Shown piece by piece: positions 37,337 through 46,159 of a stretch of DNA of 64,000 nt. Each line of letters opens with the position of its first letter. The first letter of the stretch is position 1. Location: the NCBI RefSeq assembly GCF_014779655.1, contig NZ_JACXYX010000016.1, forward strand, positions 62,001 to 126,000. The letters run 5' to 3'. A program made the position numbers and the translations under genes. The stretch comes from Nocardioides ganghwensis. GTDB lineage: Bacteria; Actinomycetota; Actinomycetes; Propionibacteriales; Nocardioidaceae. Under the pieces are notes generated by a model, which did no database searches, was not told the DNA's origin, and saw only the letters and a list, made by a program, of their open reading frames with translations.

Positions 37337-37690
37337 GTGCTCTCCGCTGACCATCGCCTCACCGACAGTGACGGCTTCCGCCGCACGGTCCGCAACGGGC
37401 GACGCGCCGGGTGCTCGACGCTCGTCGTCCACATGTGGGTGGACCAGGCTTCGGCCCCGGGTCCGGCACAGGTGGGCTTCACGGTGGGCAAGTCCGTGGG
37501 GAATGCCGTCACACGCAACCGCGTGAAGAGGCGACTTCGGCACCTGACCCGGGAGCACCTCCCCGCACTGGAGGAGCTCCCGGGTCGTGCTGCACTCGTG
37601 GTGCGGGCACTGCCGGCCGCGGCCGACGCGTCGTACGCCCGGCTCGGCGCCGACCTGGCGCGTACGCTCGATCGGGTGAGCGCGTCGTGA
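37337..37690 (+). CDS. rnpA: Ribonuclease P protein component
   Basis: A 117-residue basic RNA-binding protein that assists RNase P RNA in maturing tRNA 5' ends. The conserved RNR motif is in [16 protein letters not shown], and the N-terminal [13 protein letters not shown] is typical. The GTG at 37337 gives the family start; an upstream in-frame frame would overlap rpmH. It ends with a GTGA overlap with yidD. Confidence 0.95.
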   Translation: MLSADHRLTDSDGFRRTVRNGRRAGCSTLVVHMWVDQASAPGPAQVGFTVGKSVGNAVTRNRVKRRLRHLTREHLPALEELPGRAALVVRALPAAADASYARLGADLARTLDRVSAS

Positions 37691-37965
37691 AGTACCTCCT
37701 CATCGGCTTCATCCGCGCGTGGCGCTTCGCCATCAGCCCGCTCTACGGCCAGGTCTGCCGCTACCACCCGAGCTGCTCGGCGTACGCCCTCGAAGCCGTC
37801 ACCGTGCACGGCTCGCTGCGCGGCACCTGGCTCGGCGCACGCCGCCTCGTCCGCTGCCACCCGTGGTCCGACGGCGGGTACGACCCGGTCCCGCCCCGTG
37901 ATCAACCCCGCGTTCCCCCCCACGCCACAGGCGTGGGCTCCACCACCCCGAGCCAGGGAGCTTGA
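37687..37965 (+). CDS. yidD: Membrane protein insertion efficiency factor YidD
   Basis: A 92-residue protein with an amphipathic membrane-associated N-terminus ([13 protein letters not shown]). The cysteine set [11 protein letters not shown] and RCHPW-x-GGYDPVP define YidD. It supports YidC/Sec-dependent insertion. A GTG start overlaps the rnpA stop, and the stop abuts yidC without a gap, so three genes are coupled. A Pro/Gly-rich tail of about 20 residues is extra. Confidence 0.95.
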   Translation: MKYLLIGFIRAWRFAISPLYGQVCRYHPSCSAYALEAVTVHGSLRGTWLGARRLVRCHPWSDGGYDPVPPRDQPRVPPHATGVGSTTPSQGA

Positions 37966-38937
37966 GTGATCGACTTCTTCACCTCCATCGGCAGCGCCAT
38001 CATGACGCCGCTCTACTACGCGATCTCCTTCGTGCTGGTGGGCTTCCACAACGTCTTCGGGGACCTGTTCGGGCCCACGTCCGGTCTTGCCTGGGTGCTG
38101 TCGATCATCGGGCTCACGCTCGTGGTCCGCGCTGCGCTCATCCCGCTCTTCGTCAAGCAGATCAAGTCCAGCCGCAACATGCAGCTCATCCAGCCCAAGG
38201 TGCGTGAGCTGCAGAAGAAGTACGGTCACGACCGTGAGCGGCTCGCCCAGGAGACGATGAAGCTCTACAAGGACTCGGGGACCAACCCGTTCTCCTCGTG
38301 CCTGCCGATCCTGCTGCAGATGCCGATCTTCCTCGCGCTGTTCCGCATCCTCGACCAGGCCGCCCGCAACCCGCAGAAGAAGCGCGGCCTGATGACTCCG
38401 GAGCTGAACGAGCAGCTCCGCTCCGCGGTGTTCGCCGGCGGCAGGATCTCGGACACGTTCCTCAACGCCGACGGCGTCGAGGTCCGGGTCCTCGCCGCGG
38501 TGCTCGTGCTCGCGATGACGGCGACCACCTTCCTCACCCAGCGCCAGCTGATGAGCAAGAACATGCCGCCCGACGCCCTGTCCGGTCCGTACGCGCAGCA
38601 GCAGAAGATGCTGCTCTACGTGCTCCCCGTCGTCTTCGCCGTGGGTGGCATCGCCTTCCCTGTCGGCGTCCTCTTCTACTGGACGACGTCGAACCTGTGG
38701 ACGATGGGCCAGCAGTTCTACGTGATCCGCAACAACCCGGCGCCCGGCACTCCCGCAGCGGACGCCAAGGAGGAGCGCGACCGCGCCAAGGCAGCGCGCA
38801 AGGGGATCAAGACCCCGGCGCAGCTCGAGGAGGAGCGGCTCGCGGCCGAGGCGGAGGCGCGACGCGCAGAGAAGTCCCAGACGCGTCAGCAGCCGCAGCG
38901 CCAGACCAAGGCCCAGCGCAGCAAGAAGAAGCGCTGA
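37966..38937 (+). CDS. yidC: Membrane protein insertase YidC
   Basis: A 323-residue Oxa1-type insertase. There are about five transmembrane helices; the conserved core has LIPLFVKQIKSSRNMQ, the tail of helix 2 QPKVRELQKKYG, and SCLPILLQMPIFLALF. The positively charged groove Arg in VVRAALIP is present. The C-terminal 60 residues are basic and disordered. Without a large periplasmic domain it is the Gram-positive type. It directly follows yidD. Confidence 0.96.
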   Translation: MIDFFTSIGSAIMTPLYYAISFVLVGFHNVFGDLFGPTSGLAWVLSIIGLTLVVRAALIPLFVKQIKSSRNMQLIQPKVRELQKKYGHDRERLAQETMKLYKDSGTNPFSSCLPILLQMPIFLALFRILDQAARNPQKKRGLMTPELNEQLRSAVFAGGRISDTFLNADGVEVRVLAAVLVLAMTATTFLTQRQLMSKNMPPDALSGPYAQQQKMLLYVLPVVFAVGGIAFPVGVLFYWTTSNLWTMGQQFYVIRNNPAPGTPAADAKEERDRAKAARKGIKTPAQLEEERLAAEAEARRAEKSQTRQQPQRQTKAQRSKKKR

Positions 38938-39001
38938 CCCAGACATCCGCGATCGTCGCCCCGGCGGCGTCGCACCTGATCGAGAAGCAGGAGACACCAC
39001 T

Positions 39002-39565
39002 GTGAGTGAGCAGCTGACGGACGGCGAAGCCGTCGACAACGTGGAGCACGACGGCGAGGACCTGGCCGCAGACGCGCCGGCGGACGGCTCGAAGCCCCGC
39101 CCCTCCAAGGTGGAGCGCCTCGAGCACGAGGGCGACATCGCGGCGGACTACCTCGAGGAGCTGCTGGACATCGCGGACCTCGACGGCGACCTGGACATGG
39201 ACGTCGAGGGCGACCGTGCGAGCGTGCAGATCGGCGGCGCCGACCTCAGCCTGCTCGTGGGTCGCAACGGCGAGGTCCTGGAGGCGCTCCAGGAGCTCAC
39301 CCGGCTCGCGGTCTACCGTGAGACGGGCGAGCGCTCGCGCCTGATGCTCGACGTCGGTGGCCACCGTGCCCAGCAGCGCACCCGGCTCGTGGCGATCGCC
39401 GAGAAGTCCATCGCAGCCGTGCGTGAGTCGGGCGAGTCCGTCTCCCTGGAGCCGATGAGCGCCTTCGAGCGGAAGGTCGTGCACGACGCGGTTGCCGCCG
39501 CGGGGCTCACGTCCGAGTCCGAGGGCGCCGAGCCCAAGCGCTACGTGGTGATCCTCCCCGCGTGA
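39002..39565 (+). CDS. khpB: RNA-binding protein KhpB/Jag
   Basis: A 187-residue protein. A disordered acidic N-terminus (about 1-40) is followed by a KH domain (about 45-115, with LLVGRNGEVLEALQ as the GxxG loop) and an R3H domain (about 125-185, ending in LEPMSAFERKVVHDAV). It binds RNA with partner KhpA and affects growth and division. A GTG start at 39002 and a 4-bp overlap with rsmG show co-translation. Confidence 0.92.
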   Translation: MSEQLTDGEAVDNVEHDGEDLAADAPADGSKPRPSKVERLEHEGDIAADYLEELLDIADLDGDLDMDVEGDRASVQIGGADLSLLVGRNGEVLEALQELTRLAVYRETGERSRLMLDVGGHRAQQRTRLVAIAEKSIAAVRESGESVSLEPMSAFERKVVHDAVAAAGLTSESEGAEPKRYVVILPA

Positions 39566-40293
39566 GCGACGAGGTTTCACGTGAAACGCCCTCCGTGCCT
39601 CCCGAGGCCCGGAGGGTTTTCGCGTCCGAGCAACTACCTCTCGCGGAGCGTTACGCGCACCTGCTCGCGACAGAAGGTGTGGTCCGCGGGCTGATCGGGC
39701 CGCGGGAGACGCCGCGTCTGTGGGATCGTCACCTGCTGAACTCTGCCGTGCTGTCCGAGGCGGTCCCGCAGGGTGCGGCAGTCTGCGACATCGGCAGCGG
39801 GGCCGGCCTGCCCGGCCTCGTCCTCGCGATCGCGCGACCCGACGTGCGGGTCACCCTGGTGGAGCCGCTGCTCCGACGCACCACGTTCCTCGAGGAGGTC
39901 GTGGAGGACCTCGGGCTCGACCGCGTCACGGTCGTGCGGGGGCGAGCCGACGACCTGCACGGCCAGGAGACGTTCGACGTCGTCACCTCCCGGGCTGTCG
40001 CACCCCTGGAGCGGCTCCTGGGATGGTCGATGCCGCTGGTGGCGCCCGAGGGCGCACTCGTGGCGATGAAGGGGCAGTCGGTGCACGAGGAGATCGAGTC
40101 CGCTCGGTCGTTCCTCGCGACCTGGAGGTGCGGCGAACCCGAGGTGATGGAACTCGGCCTGGAGGTGGTTTTTCCACCGACCACCGTGGTGCGGGTGCCG
40201 TGGGCGGACCCTGCCCGGATAGGTTGGCCCCTTGCCCGGGAACGAAAGCGGCGTTCGCCGCGACATGACCGACGTGCAGCGCGCGAGAGGTGA
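39562..40293 (+). CDS. rsmG: 16S rRNA (guanine-527-N7) methyltransferase RsmG
   Basis: A 243-residue SAM-dependent methyltransferase. DIGSGAGLPGL is the SAM loop, with LVEPLLRR and TSRAVAPL as further fold landmarks. Loss of RsmG gives low-level streptomycin resistance in other bacteria. The N-terminal VSRET is encoded by a parS site (39574-39587). The GTG at 39562 overlaps the khpB stop. A basic tail of about 25 residues (RERKRRS) may bind rRNA. Confidence 0.95.
   Translation: MSDEVSRETPSVPPEARRVFASEQLPLAERYAHLLATEGVVRGLIGPRETPRLWDRHLLNSAVLSEAVPQGAAVCDIGSGAGLPGLVLAIARPDVRVTLVEPLLRRTTFLEEVVEDLGLDRVTVVRGRADDLHGQETFDVVTSRAVAPLERLLGWSMPLVAPEGALVAMKGQSVHEEIESARSFLATWRCGEPEVMELGLEVVFPPTTVVRVPWADPARIGWPLARERKRRSPRHDRRAARER
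39574..39587. promoter_or_regulatory. parS: parS centromere site 1
   Basis: A perfect GTTTCACGTGAAAC palindrome in codons 5-9 of rsmG, the universal ParB-binding site. ParB (41439) loads here. Confidence 0.97.
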
Positions 40294-40299
40294 GCTGAG

Positions 40300-41442
40300 T
40301 TGACGACCGAGGGTTCTCCCCACGACGCGGGGTGGCGTGCTCGCGAGGATGCGCCGTATCCGTTTTCCACCGGTTCAGACACCCCTGCTGAGCGCGGCTA
40401 TCCACAGACTGGTGATGTTCATCCACAGGCTGCGGATGGCGCTGATGTTTCACGTGAAACCCCGCCGGTGGACGTTTCACGTGAAACGCGCCCCGCGTGG
40501 CAGGTCCGTACCGCTGGTGATCTCGCGGCACGCGAGGCCGAGTTCACCGACCACGGCACCCCTCTCGCCCAGGCTGCCCAGCACTCCGTGCTCGCTCGTT
40601 CGGGCGGCCTGCGCCGGCAGGGTGTTCCGCGGCCCGACCAGACCCGGGTCGTGGTGGTCGCCAACCAGAAGGGTGGCGTCGGCAAGACGACCTCGACCGT
40701 CAACGTCGCGGCCGGTCTCGCGCAGCTGGGCCAGAAGGTGCTCGTCATCGACCTCGACCCGCAGGGCAACGCCTCGACCGCGCTCGGGGTGGAGCACCAC
40801 CGGGGCACCCCCTCGACCTACGACATGCTCGTCGAGGGACAGCCGCTGGCCGACGTCATGACCGAGTGCGCCGACCTCCCCGGGCTGTGGGCCGTCCCTG
40901 CCACGATCGACCTGGCGGGTGCCGAGATCGAGCTCGTCAGCGTGGTGGCGCGCGAGCAGCGCCTCGCCCGGGCCATCGCCGCCCATCCGCTCGTGGGCTC
41001 GGCGGCCGAGGTCGGGGACGAGCGGCTCGACTACGTGTTCGTCGACTGCCCGCCCTCGCTGGGCCTCCTCACCCTCAACGCTCTCGTCGCCGGCCGCGAG
41101 ATGTTCATCCCGATCCAGGCGGAGTACTACGCGCTCGAGGGTCTGGGCATGCTGCTCGAGACCGTGGAGATGGTGCGACAGCACCTCAACCCGCGACTCA
41201 CCATCTCCACGATCCTCCTGACCATGTACGACGCGCGCACGCGGCTGGCCGCCGGCGTCGCCGACGAGGTGCGCAGCCACTTCGGCGACCAGGTGCTGAA
41301 GACCGCCGTGCCCCGCTCGGTGCGGGTCTCCGAAGCGCCGTCCTACGGTCAGACGGTGATGACCTACGATCCTGCGTCGGCGGGAGCACTCTCCTACCTG
41401 GAGGCCGCCCGCGAGATCGCCAGCAAGGGAGCGCCCGCATGA
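40300..41442 (+). CDS. parA: Chromosome partition ATPase ParA
   Basis: A 380-residue Walker-type ATPase. The deviant Walker A motif [20 protein letters not shown] and FVDCPPSLG are intact. It binds DNA nonspecifically when ATP-bound and segregates origins with ParB. The N-terminal 100 residues are disordered and carry two parS-encoded VSRET motifs. The TTG at 40300 is the first start after rsmG; a GTG at 40468 (second VSRET) is a good alternative that would leave a 174-bp regulatory gap containing DnaA boxes and one parS. It overlaps parB by 4 bp. Confidence 0.93.
   Translation: MTTEGSPHDAGWRAREDAPYPFSTGSDTPAERGYPQTGDVHPQAADGADVSRETPPVDVSRETRPAWQVRTAGDLAAREAEFTDHGTPLAQAAQHSVLARSGGLRRQGVPRPDQTRVVVVANQKGGVGKTTSTVNVAAGLAQLGQKVLVIDLDPQGNASTALGVEHHRGTPSTYDMLVEGQPLADVMTECADLPGLWAVPATIDLAGAEIELVSVVAREQRLARAIAAHPLVGSAAEVGDERLDYVFVDCPPSLGLLTLNALVAGREMFIPIQAEYYALEGLGMLLETVEMVRQHLNPRLTISTILLTMYDARTRLAAGVADEVRSHFGDQVLKTAVPRSVRVSEAPSYGQTVMTYDPASAGALSYLEAAREIASKGAPA
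40398..40427 (+). promoter_or_regulatory. Two DnaA-box-like sites ahead of parS
   Basis: CTATCCACA (40398-40406) and TCATCCACA (40419-40427) differ from TTATCCACA at one position each. They lie 5' of the parA core and 20 bp before parS 2. Confidence 0.55.
40447..40460. promoter_or_regulatory. parS: parS centromere site 2
   Basis: A perfect GTTTCACGTGAAAC palindrome inside the parA 5' region, 27 bp before the next copy. Confidence 0.97.
40474..40487. promoter_or_regulatory. parS: parS centromere site 3
   Basis: A perfect GTTTCACGTGAAAC palindrome inside parA, two codons after the alternative GTG start. Confidence 0.97.
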
Positions 41443-42455
41443 ACGCCAACCCCCCTCGTCGTGGGCTCGGGCGCGGCCTGGGCTCGCTGATCCCGACGAC
41501 CCCCAGCCAGCCGGCACCGGCACCCTCGACCGTCCAGGAGGCCTCGCCCGCGGCGAGCACGAGCAACGGAGCAGTTGCCGGCGGCCGACCCGAGTCGCGC
41601 AACGGCGTCGAGCCCCGTGACGCCGTCGCCGGTGGCCAGGTCGCAGGCGCCTACTTCGCCGAGCTGCCGATCATGCAGGTGCGCCCCAACGCCCGGCAGC
41701 CGCGCCAGGTCTTCGAGGAGGAGGCCCTCGCCGAGCTCGTCCACTCGATCCGCGAGGTCGGCCTGCTCCAGCCGGTCGTCGTCCGCCGGACGGGCGAGGA
41801 CGCGTACGAGCTCATCATGGGCGAGCGTCGCTGGCGGGCCTCCCAGGAGGCCGGCCGCGACACGATCCCCGCGATCGTGCGCGAGACCGACGACAACGAC
41901 ATGCTGCGCGACGCGCTCCTGGAGAACCTCCACCGCTCGCAGCTGAACCCGCTCGAGGAGGCCGCCGCCTACGGCCAGCTGCTCGAGGACTTCGGGTGCA
42001 CCCACGACGAGCTCGCCCAGCGCATCGGGCGGTCGCGACCGCAGATCTCGAACACGCTGCGCCTGCTTAAGCTCTCGCCCGCCGTCCAGCGCCGGGTCGC
42101 AGCTGGCGTCCTGTCCGCGGGCCACGCCCGGGCGCTGCTCTCGGTCGAGGACGCCGGACTCCAGGACAAGCTCGCGGCCCGCGTGACCGCCGAGGGCATC
42201 TCGGTGCGCGGGCTGGAGGAGATCGTCTCGGTCGGTGTCGAGCAGGACGACGCGCCTCGTGCGTTGCGGGCCAAGCCCGTGGCGCCCGGACTGTCCGAGC
42301 TGGCCGACCGGCTCTCCGACCGGTTCGAGACGCGGGTCAAGGTGGACCTCGGCAAGGCCAAGGGGAAGATCACCGTGGAGTTCGCCAGCCTCGACGACCT
42401 CCGCCGCATCGTCGACATCATGGATCCGCGCAACCGCGACGACCGACCGATCTGA
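41439..42455 (+). CDS. parB: Chromosome partition protein ParB (CTPase)
   Basis: A 338-residue DNA clamp. The N-terminal [14 protein letters not shown] is the ParA-interaction peptide. The CTP-binding region has [13 protein letters not shown] and GERRWRAS. A helix-turn-helix ([12 protein letters not shown]) binds parS, and the C-terminus dimerises. It organises the origin and recruits SMC. ATGA overlap with parA. Confidence 0.97.
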   Translation: MNANPPRRGLGRGLGSLIPTTPSQPAPAPSTVQEASPAASTSNGAVAGGRPESRNGVEPRDAVAGGQVAGAYFAELPIMQVRPNARQPRQVFEEEALAELVHSIREVGLLQPVVVRRTGEDAYELIMGERRWRASQEAGRDTIPAIVRETDDNDMLRDALLENLHRSQLNPLEEAAAYGQLLEDFGCTHDELAQRIGRSRPQISNTLRLLKLSPAVQRRVAAGVLSAGHARALLSVEDAGLQDKLAARVTAEGISVRGLEEIVSVGVEQDDAPRALRAKPVAPGLSELADRLSDRFETRVKVDLGKAKGKITVEFASLDDLRRIVDIMDPRNRDDRPI

Positions 42456-42466
42456 TGTGACGGACA

Positions 42467-42493
42467 GCGGCCTGCGACGACGGAGCAGGCCGC
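42467..42493 (+). terminator. Hairpin after parB
   Basis: GCGGCCTG (42467-42474) and CAGGCCGC (42486-42493) form an 8-bp stem with an 11-base loop 12 bp past parB. Confidence 0.55.
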
Positions 42494-42587
42494 GTGGCTC
42501 CGGAGTGACGCTGCGCCCGGCCGCTCCACCGCCGGGAGGGGATTTGTCGACAAAGCGACGTAGCGACAGATCTACAGGGCGACAGGT

Positions 42588-43367
42588 CTACTTACCGCTT
42601 TGTCGCTTTGCCCGCTTCTCCGCACGCTTGCGGGCGCGCTCGCGCTTCTCCGCGGCGTCGAGTCGAGCGGCCTCCTCGAGCGTGGGGGCGGAGCCACCCA
42701 TGGAGGCGGGCACCCACCAGGAACCGGGAGGCTGCTCGTCGGCGGGATAGGCGGCGACGGTGTCGGCGAGCATCCGCGACATCTGTGCGTGGAGCCGGGC
42801 CGTGTCGCCGACCGGGTCGGCCCCCGTGGGGTGCATCGGCTCACCGACCGTGATCGCGATGGTCTTCCCGCGTGAGAAGTCGCGCGGGTGGTCCTTCGTC
42901 ATCATCCTCTGGGTGCCCCACATGATGACGGGGACGAGGGGCACGCCGGCCTCGGCCGCGATGCGTACGGCGCCGGTCTTGAACTCCTTGAGCTCCATCG
43001 CGCGCGAGATGGTCGCCTCCGGGAAGATCCCGACCGCCTCGCCCCGGCGCAGGTAGTCGACGGCCGTGTGGAAGCTCTGGAGGCCCTCACCGCGGTCGAC
43101 CTCGATGTGGTTCAGGGAGCGCATGAGCGGGCCGACCCACCGGTGGTCGAAGAGCTCGCGCTTGGCCATGAACCGCACCAGTCGCCCGGAGGGGTTGGCG
43201 GCGAGGCCGCCGTAGACGAAGTCCACGTAGCCGACGTGGTTGTAGGCGAGCAGCACCCCGCCCTCGCGCGGCACGTTCTCCGTACCGGTCAGCACGATGC
43301 GCTGGCCCAGCGCCTTGAAGGCCGCCTTGGCGGTGACGATGATCGGGGGGTAGGTCACATCGCGCAT
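42588..43367 (-). CDS. 1-acyl-sn-glycerol-3-phosphate acyltransferase (PlsC-like)
   Basis: A 259-residue acyltransferase. The catalytic H-x4-D motif is NHVGYVD and the glycerol-phosphate site is IFPEATIS. It acylates lysophosphatidate to phosphatidate. The N-terminus has a short hydrophobic segment. The C-terminal 40 residues are a Lys/Arg helix. The 132 bp between parB and this gene hold a hairpin and no gene. An alternative is a related glycolipid acyltransferase. Confidence 0.88.
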   Translation of the reverse strand: MRDVTYPPIIVTAKAAFKALGQRIVLTGTENVPREGGVLLAYNHVGYVDFVYGGLAANPSGRLVRFMAKRELFDHRWVGPLMRSLNHIEVDRGEGLQSFHTAVDYLRRGEAVGIFPEATISRAMELKEFKTGAVRIAAEAGVPLVPVIMWGTQRMMTKDHPRDFSRGKTIAITVGEPMHPTGADPVGDTARLHAQMSRMLADTVAAYPADEQPPGSWWVPASMGGSAPTLEEAARLDAAEKRERARKRAEKRAKRQSGK

Positions 43368-43413
43368 GGCGAGGAGCCTAGGGTCCCCCGGTGCGGACCG
43401 CGACCCTTCGTGA

Positions 43414-44628
43414 TCAGCGTCGCGTGGCGAGGAAGTCGGCGATCCGGCCGATGGCCTCCTCGAGCACGCTCGCCTCGGGCAGCGTGACCAGGCGGAAGTG
43501 GTCCGGCTCGGGCCAGTTGAAGCCCGTTCCGTGGGTGACGAGGATCTTCTTGGCGCGCAGCAGGTCGATGACGAACTCCTGGTCGTCGTCGATCGGGTAG
43601 ACCTGTGGGTCGAGCCGGGGGAAGCAGTAGAGCGCGCCGCGCGGCTTGACGTTGCTGACACCGGGGATCTCGTTGAGGAGGCGGTGCGCGAGCATCGACT
43701 GCTCGTAGAAGCGGCCGCCGGGACCGATGAGCTCCTCGATCGACTGGTAGCCGCCCAGGGCGGTCTGGATCGCGTGCTGGGCGGGCACGTTGGCGCACAT
43801 CCGCATGTTGGCGATGAGGGTGAGGCCCTCGAGGAAGTCGGTCGCGACCTCCTTGGGGCCGGAGATCATCACCCAGCCGGCGCGGTAGCCGCAGACCCGG
43901 TAGGCCTTGGAGAGCCCGGAGAACGTCAGGCACAGCACGTCGTTGCCGCCGTAGGTGGCCGCGTGGTGGTGCTCGGCGTCCTCGAACAGGATCTTCTCGT
44001 AGATCTCGTCGGCCATCACGACGAGCTGGTGCCGTCGCGCGATGTCGACGAGCGCCTTGACCGTCTCCTCGCTGTAGACGGCACCGGTGGGGTTGTTGGG
44101 GTTGATGATGACGATCGCGTGCGTGTTCTCGGTGATCTTCGACTCGATGTCGGCGAGGTCGGGGTTCCAGTCGTTCTCCTCGTCGCACCGGTAGTGCACC
44201 GGGATCCCGCCGGCGAGCGTTACGGCACCCGTCCAGAGCGGGTAGTCCGGCGCCGGCACGAGGATCTCGTTGCCGTCGTCGACGAAGGCCTGCAGCACCA
44301 TCGAGATCAGCTCGGAGACGCCGTTGCCGATGAAGATGTCCTCGACGCCGACGTCACGCAGCCCGCGGGACTGGTAGTAGTGCATGACCGCGGTCCGTGC
44401 CGACCAGATGCCCTGGCTGTCGGCGTACCCCTGCGACTGCGGCAGGTGGTGGATCATGTCGGCGAGGATCTGCTCGGGAGCCTCGAAGCCGAACGGCGCG
44501 GTGTTGCCGATGTTGAGCTTGAGGATGCGGTGCCCCTCTGCCTCGAGCCGCTGTGCCTCGACCAGGATCGGCCCGCGCACGTCGTAGCGGACACCTTGCA
44601 GCTTCTTGCTCTGTCGGATCGGGCGCAC
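43414..44628 (-). CDS. Pyridoxal-phosphate-dependent aminotransferase (AlaA-like)
   Basis: A 404-residue fold type I aminotransferase. GNGVSELI binds the cofactor phosphate, NPNNPTGAVYS is the core, and the Schiff-base Lys is in SGLSKAYRVCGYRAGW. The C-terminal FRLVTLP carries the carboxylate-binding Arg. Its best match is the glutamate-pyruvate class (AlaA). GTG start at 44628. It diverges from the GNAT gene at 44671 with 42 bp between. Confidence 0.9.
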   Translation of the reverse strand: MRPIRQSKKLQGVRYDVRGPILVEAQRLEAEGHRILKLNIGNTAPFGFEAPEQILADMIHHLPQSQGYADSQGIWSARTAVMHYYQSRGLRDVGVEDIFIGNGVSELISMVLQAFVDDGNEILVPAPDYPLWTGAVTLAGGIPVHYRCDEENDWNPDLADIESKITENTHAIVIINPNNPTGAVYSEETVKALVDIARRHQLVVMADEIYEKILFEDAEHHHAATYGGNDVLCLTFSGLSKAYRVCGYRAGWVMISGPKEVATDFLEGLTLIANMRMCANVPAQHAIQTALGGYQSIEELIGPGGRFYEQSMLAHRLLNEIPGVSNVKPRGALYCFPRLDPQVYPIDDDQEFVIDLLRAKKILVTHGTGFNWPEPDHFRLVTLPEASVLEEAIGRIADFLATRR

Positions 44629-44670
44629 GACTCATCCTCTCAGGCGCCGTACGCCGCTAGCATCGGAGTT

Positions 44671-45336
44671 GTGTCCCGCAAGACCGAGCGACTGACGGTC
44701 GACCACCTCGCGGAGCTGGCCGACCCGGTCCGCTCGTGCCTGTTCTGGGAGCTCGGGCCCGTCGACCGAGCGCGACTCGACGAGCAGGAGCGCATCGCGG
44801 AGAAGGAGAGCTGGCTCTCCTCGACGCTGCGCGACTGGGGCTCGTGCGGGCGGGTCGTACGCATCGACGGCCGCACGGTCGGCCACATCGTGTACGCCCC
44901 GGCGGCGCGGCTGCCCGGTGCCGCCACGCTGCCGACCGCGCCCGGGTCGCCGGACGCCATCATCGCGGCGACCGCCTGGATCGAGCCCGCCCTGCGGCGC
45001 GGCGGGCTCGGCCGGCTGCTGGTGCAGGCCATGGCGGCGGACCTGGTCGGGCGCGGGCACACCGCCATCGAGGCGTACGGCGACACCCGCGGGCGTACGG
45101 AGGGGTGCGTGCTGCCGGCGGAGTTCCTCGGCAGCGTCGGCTTCAAGACCCAGCGGGCCCACCCGACGACGCCGCGGATGCGGATGGAGCTGCGCACCGC
45201 CCTGTCCTGGAAGGACGAGGTCGAGCTCGCGCTCGAGAAGGTGTGGGGCGTCGTGCGCCCCACGCACAAGGCGACCCGCCCGATCGGATCGGTGCGGGCC
45301 GCCTCTGGCAACCAGGTGTTCTCGTTGGCCGAGTAG
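44671..45336 (+). CDS. GNAT family N-acetyltransferase
   Basis: A 221-residue acetyltransferase-fold protein. The acetyl-CoA loop is LRRGGLGRLLVQA (about 109-121). The N-terminal region (EKESWLSSTLRDWGSCGRVV) and the C-terminal half are typical of a large actinobacterial GNAT family without known substrates. The GTG lies 7 bp past TAGCAT (44658-44663), a -10-like hexamer, so the transcript may be leaderless. Confidence 0.85.
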   Translation: MSRKTERLTVDHLAELADPVRSCLFWELGPVDRARLDEQERIAEKESWLSSTLRDWGSCGRVVRIDGRTVGHIVYAPAARLPGAATLPTAPGSPDAIIAATAWIEPALRRGGLGRLLVQAMAADLVGRGHTAIEAYGDTRGRTEGCVLPAEFLGSVGFKTQRAHPTTPRMRMELRTALSWKDEVELALEKVWGVVRPTHKATRPIGSVRAASGNQVFSLAE

Positions 45337-45350
45337 CCGCGAGGGACCCC

Positions 45351-45461
45351 CGGCGTATCGAGACCGGGGTCTCGACACGGCCTGGTGGCGACTTCGTTCC
45401 TCAGCCGCGGGCCTACTCGACCCGGCGAGCCCACGCCGCCCGCTTGTTCCTCGCGGGCGGC
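45351..45461. repeat. Degenerate palindromic repeat related to the recF insert
   Basis: The gap between GNAT and trxA has TCGAGACC-GG-GGTCTCGA (about 45358-45375), a TCTCGACACGG and a CTTCGTTCCTC segment like those in the recF repeat, and a perfect hairpin GCCGCCCGC (45435-45443) with its complement (45453-45461) around TTGTTCCTC. No ORF with coding character is seen; the last hairpin may terminate trxA or GNAT. Confidence 0.6.
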
Positions 45462-45472
45462 TGCTCGTCACA

Positions 45473-45796
45473 TCAGATGATGCCCTCGAGCTCCTTGAGG
45501 AGCGCGGCCTTGGGCTTGGCGCCCACGATGGACTTCACGACCTCGCCGCCCTGGTAGACGTTGATGGTCGGGATGCCGGTCACGCGGTAGGACGAGGGGG
45601 TGACCGGGTTCTCGTCGACGTTCATCTTGAGGAAGGTGAGCTTCTCACCGTGCTCGGCGTTGAGCTCGTCGAGGATCGGAGCGACCTGGCGGCACGGACC
45701 GCACCACTCCGCCCAGAAGTCCACCAGGACGGGCTTGTCGGACTTGAGGACCTGCGCCTCGAACTCGGCGTCGGTCACGGCGGCGATGTTGGCCAC
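45473..45796 (-). CDS. trxA: Thioredoxin
   Basis: A 107-residue disulfide reductase. The active site FWAEWCGPCRQVAP has Cys31 and Cys34, and the cis-proline is in GIPTINVY. The GTG at 45796 is preferred because AAAGGGG lies 8 bp upstream; another GTG at 45814 would add six residues and use no clear ribosome-binding site. It probably reduces the peroxidase at 3396 by inference. Confidence 0.95.
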   Translation of the reverse strand: MANIAAVTDAEFEAQVLKSDKPVLVDFWAEWCGPCRQVAPILDELNAEHGEKLTFLKMNVDENPVTPSSYRVTGIPTINVYQGGEVVKSIVGAKPKAALLKELEGII

Positions 45797-46159
45797 GGCA
45801 CTTGCCCCTTTCACATGAGGTCTCTGCGTCGGGTGTCGGTCCCCGACGGGGATGTCCAGTCAACACCACCCCGGTGACAGTTGTTCCCGACCTCCGCGCG
45901 CCCTGTTGGTCCACGTGGGAGCTGCGACCGACCCGGCCACGACGAGACGGAGGACCGCGACACCCCCGTGCTCGCGGTCCTCCTCACCCCCACGGGCGTG
46001 CCTCGAGCCTAGGTGCGGCGCGCAGCCGCCGTCCGCCCCCGGAACCGGGGGGACGGCCAAAGCAAAACTTGTCGTGAGGGCTGAGACGGGCGTAGTGCAC
46101 GAACGTGCTCCGACCTAGCATCGAGAGGTTCGAAGCCAGCCGACCCCGGGGGTGTCTGC
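45797..46159. other. Divergent trxA-histidine kinase gap with two hairpins
   Basis: The 363-bp gap has a perfect 10-bp hairpin GAGGACCGCG (45950-45959) with complement (45973-45982), and a nearly perfect GC stem around 46028-46056 followed by an A-rich stretch. A -10-like TAGCAT (46117-46122) could serve the kinase. No gene is seen. Confidence 0.5.

Noticed and set aside
36571..39138. Minus-strand frame across rpmH, rnpA, yidD and yidC
   Set aside because: It is antisense to four well-recognised genes and has no domain.
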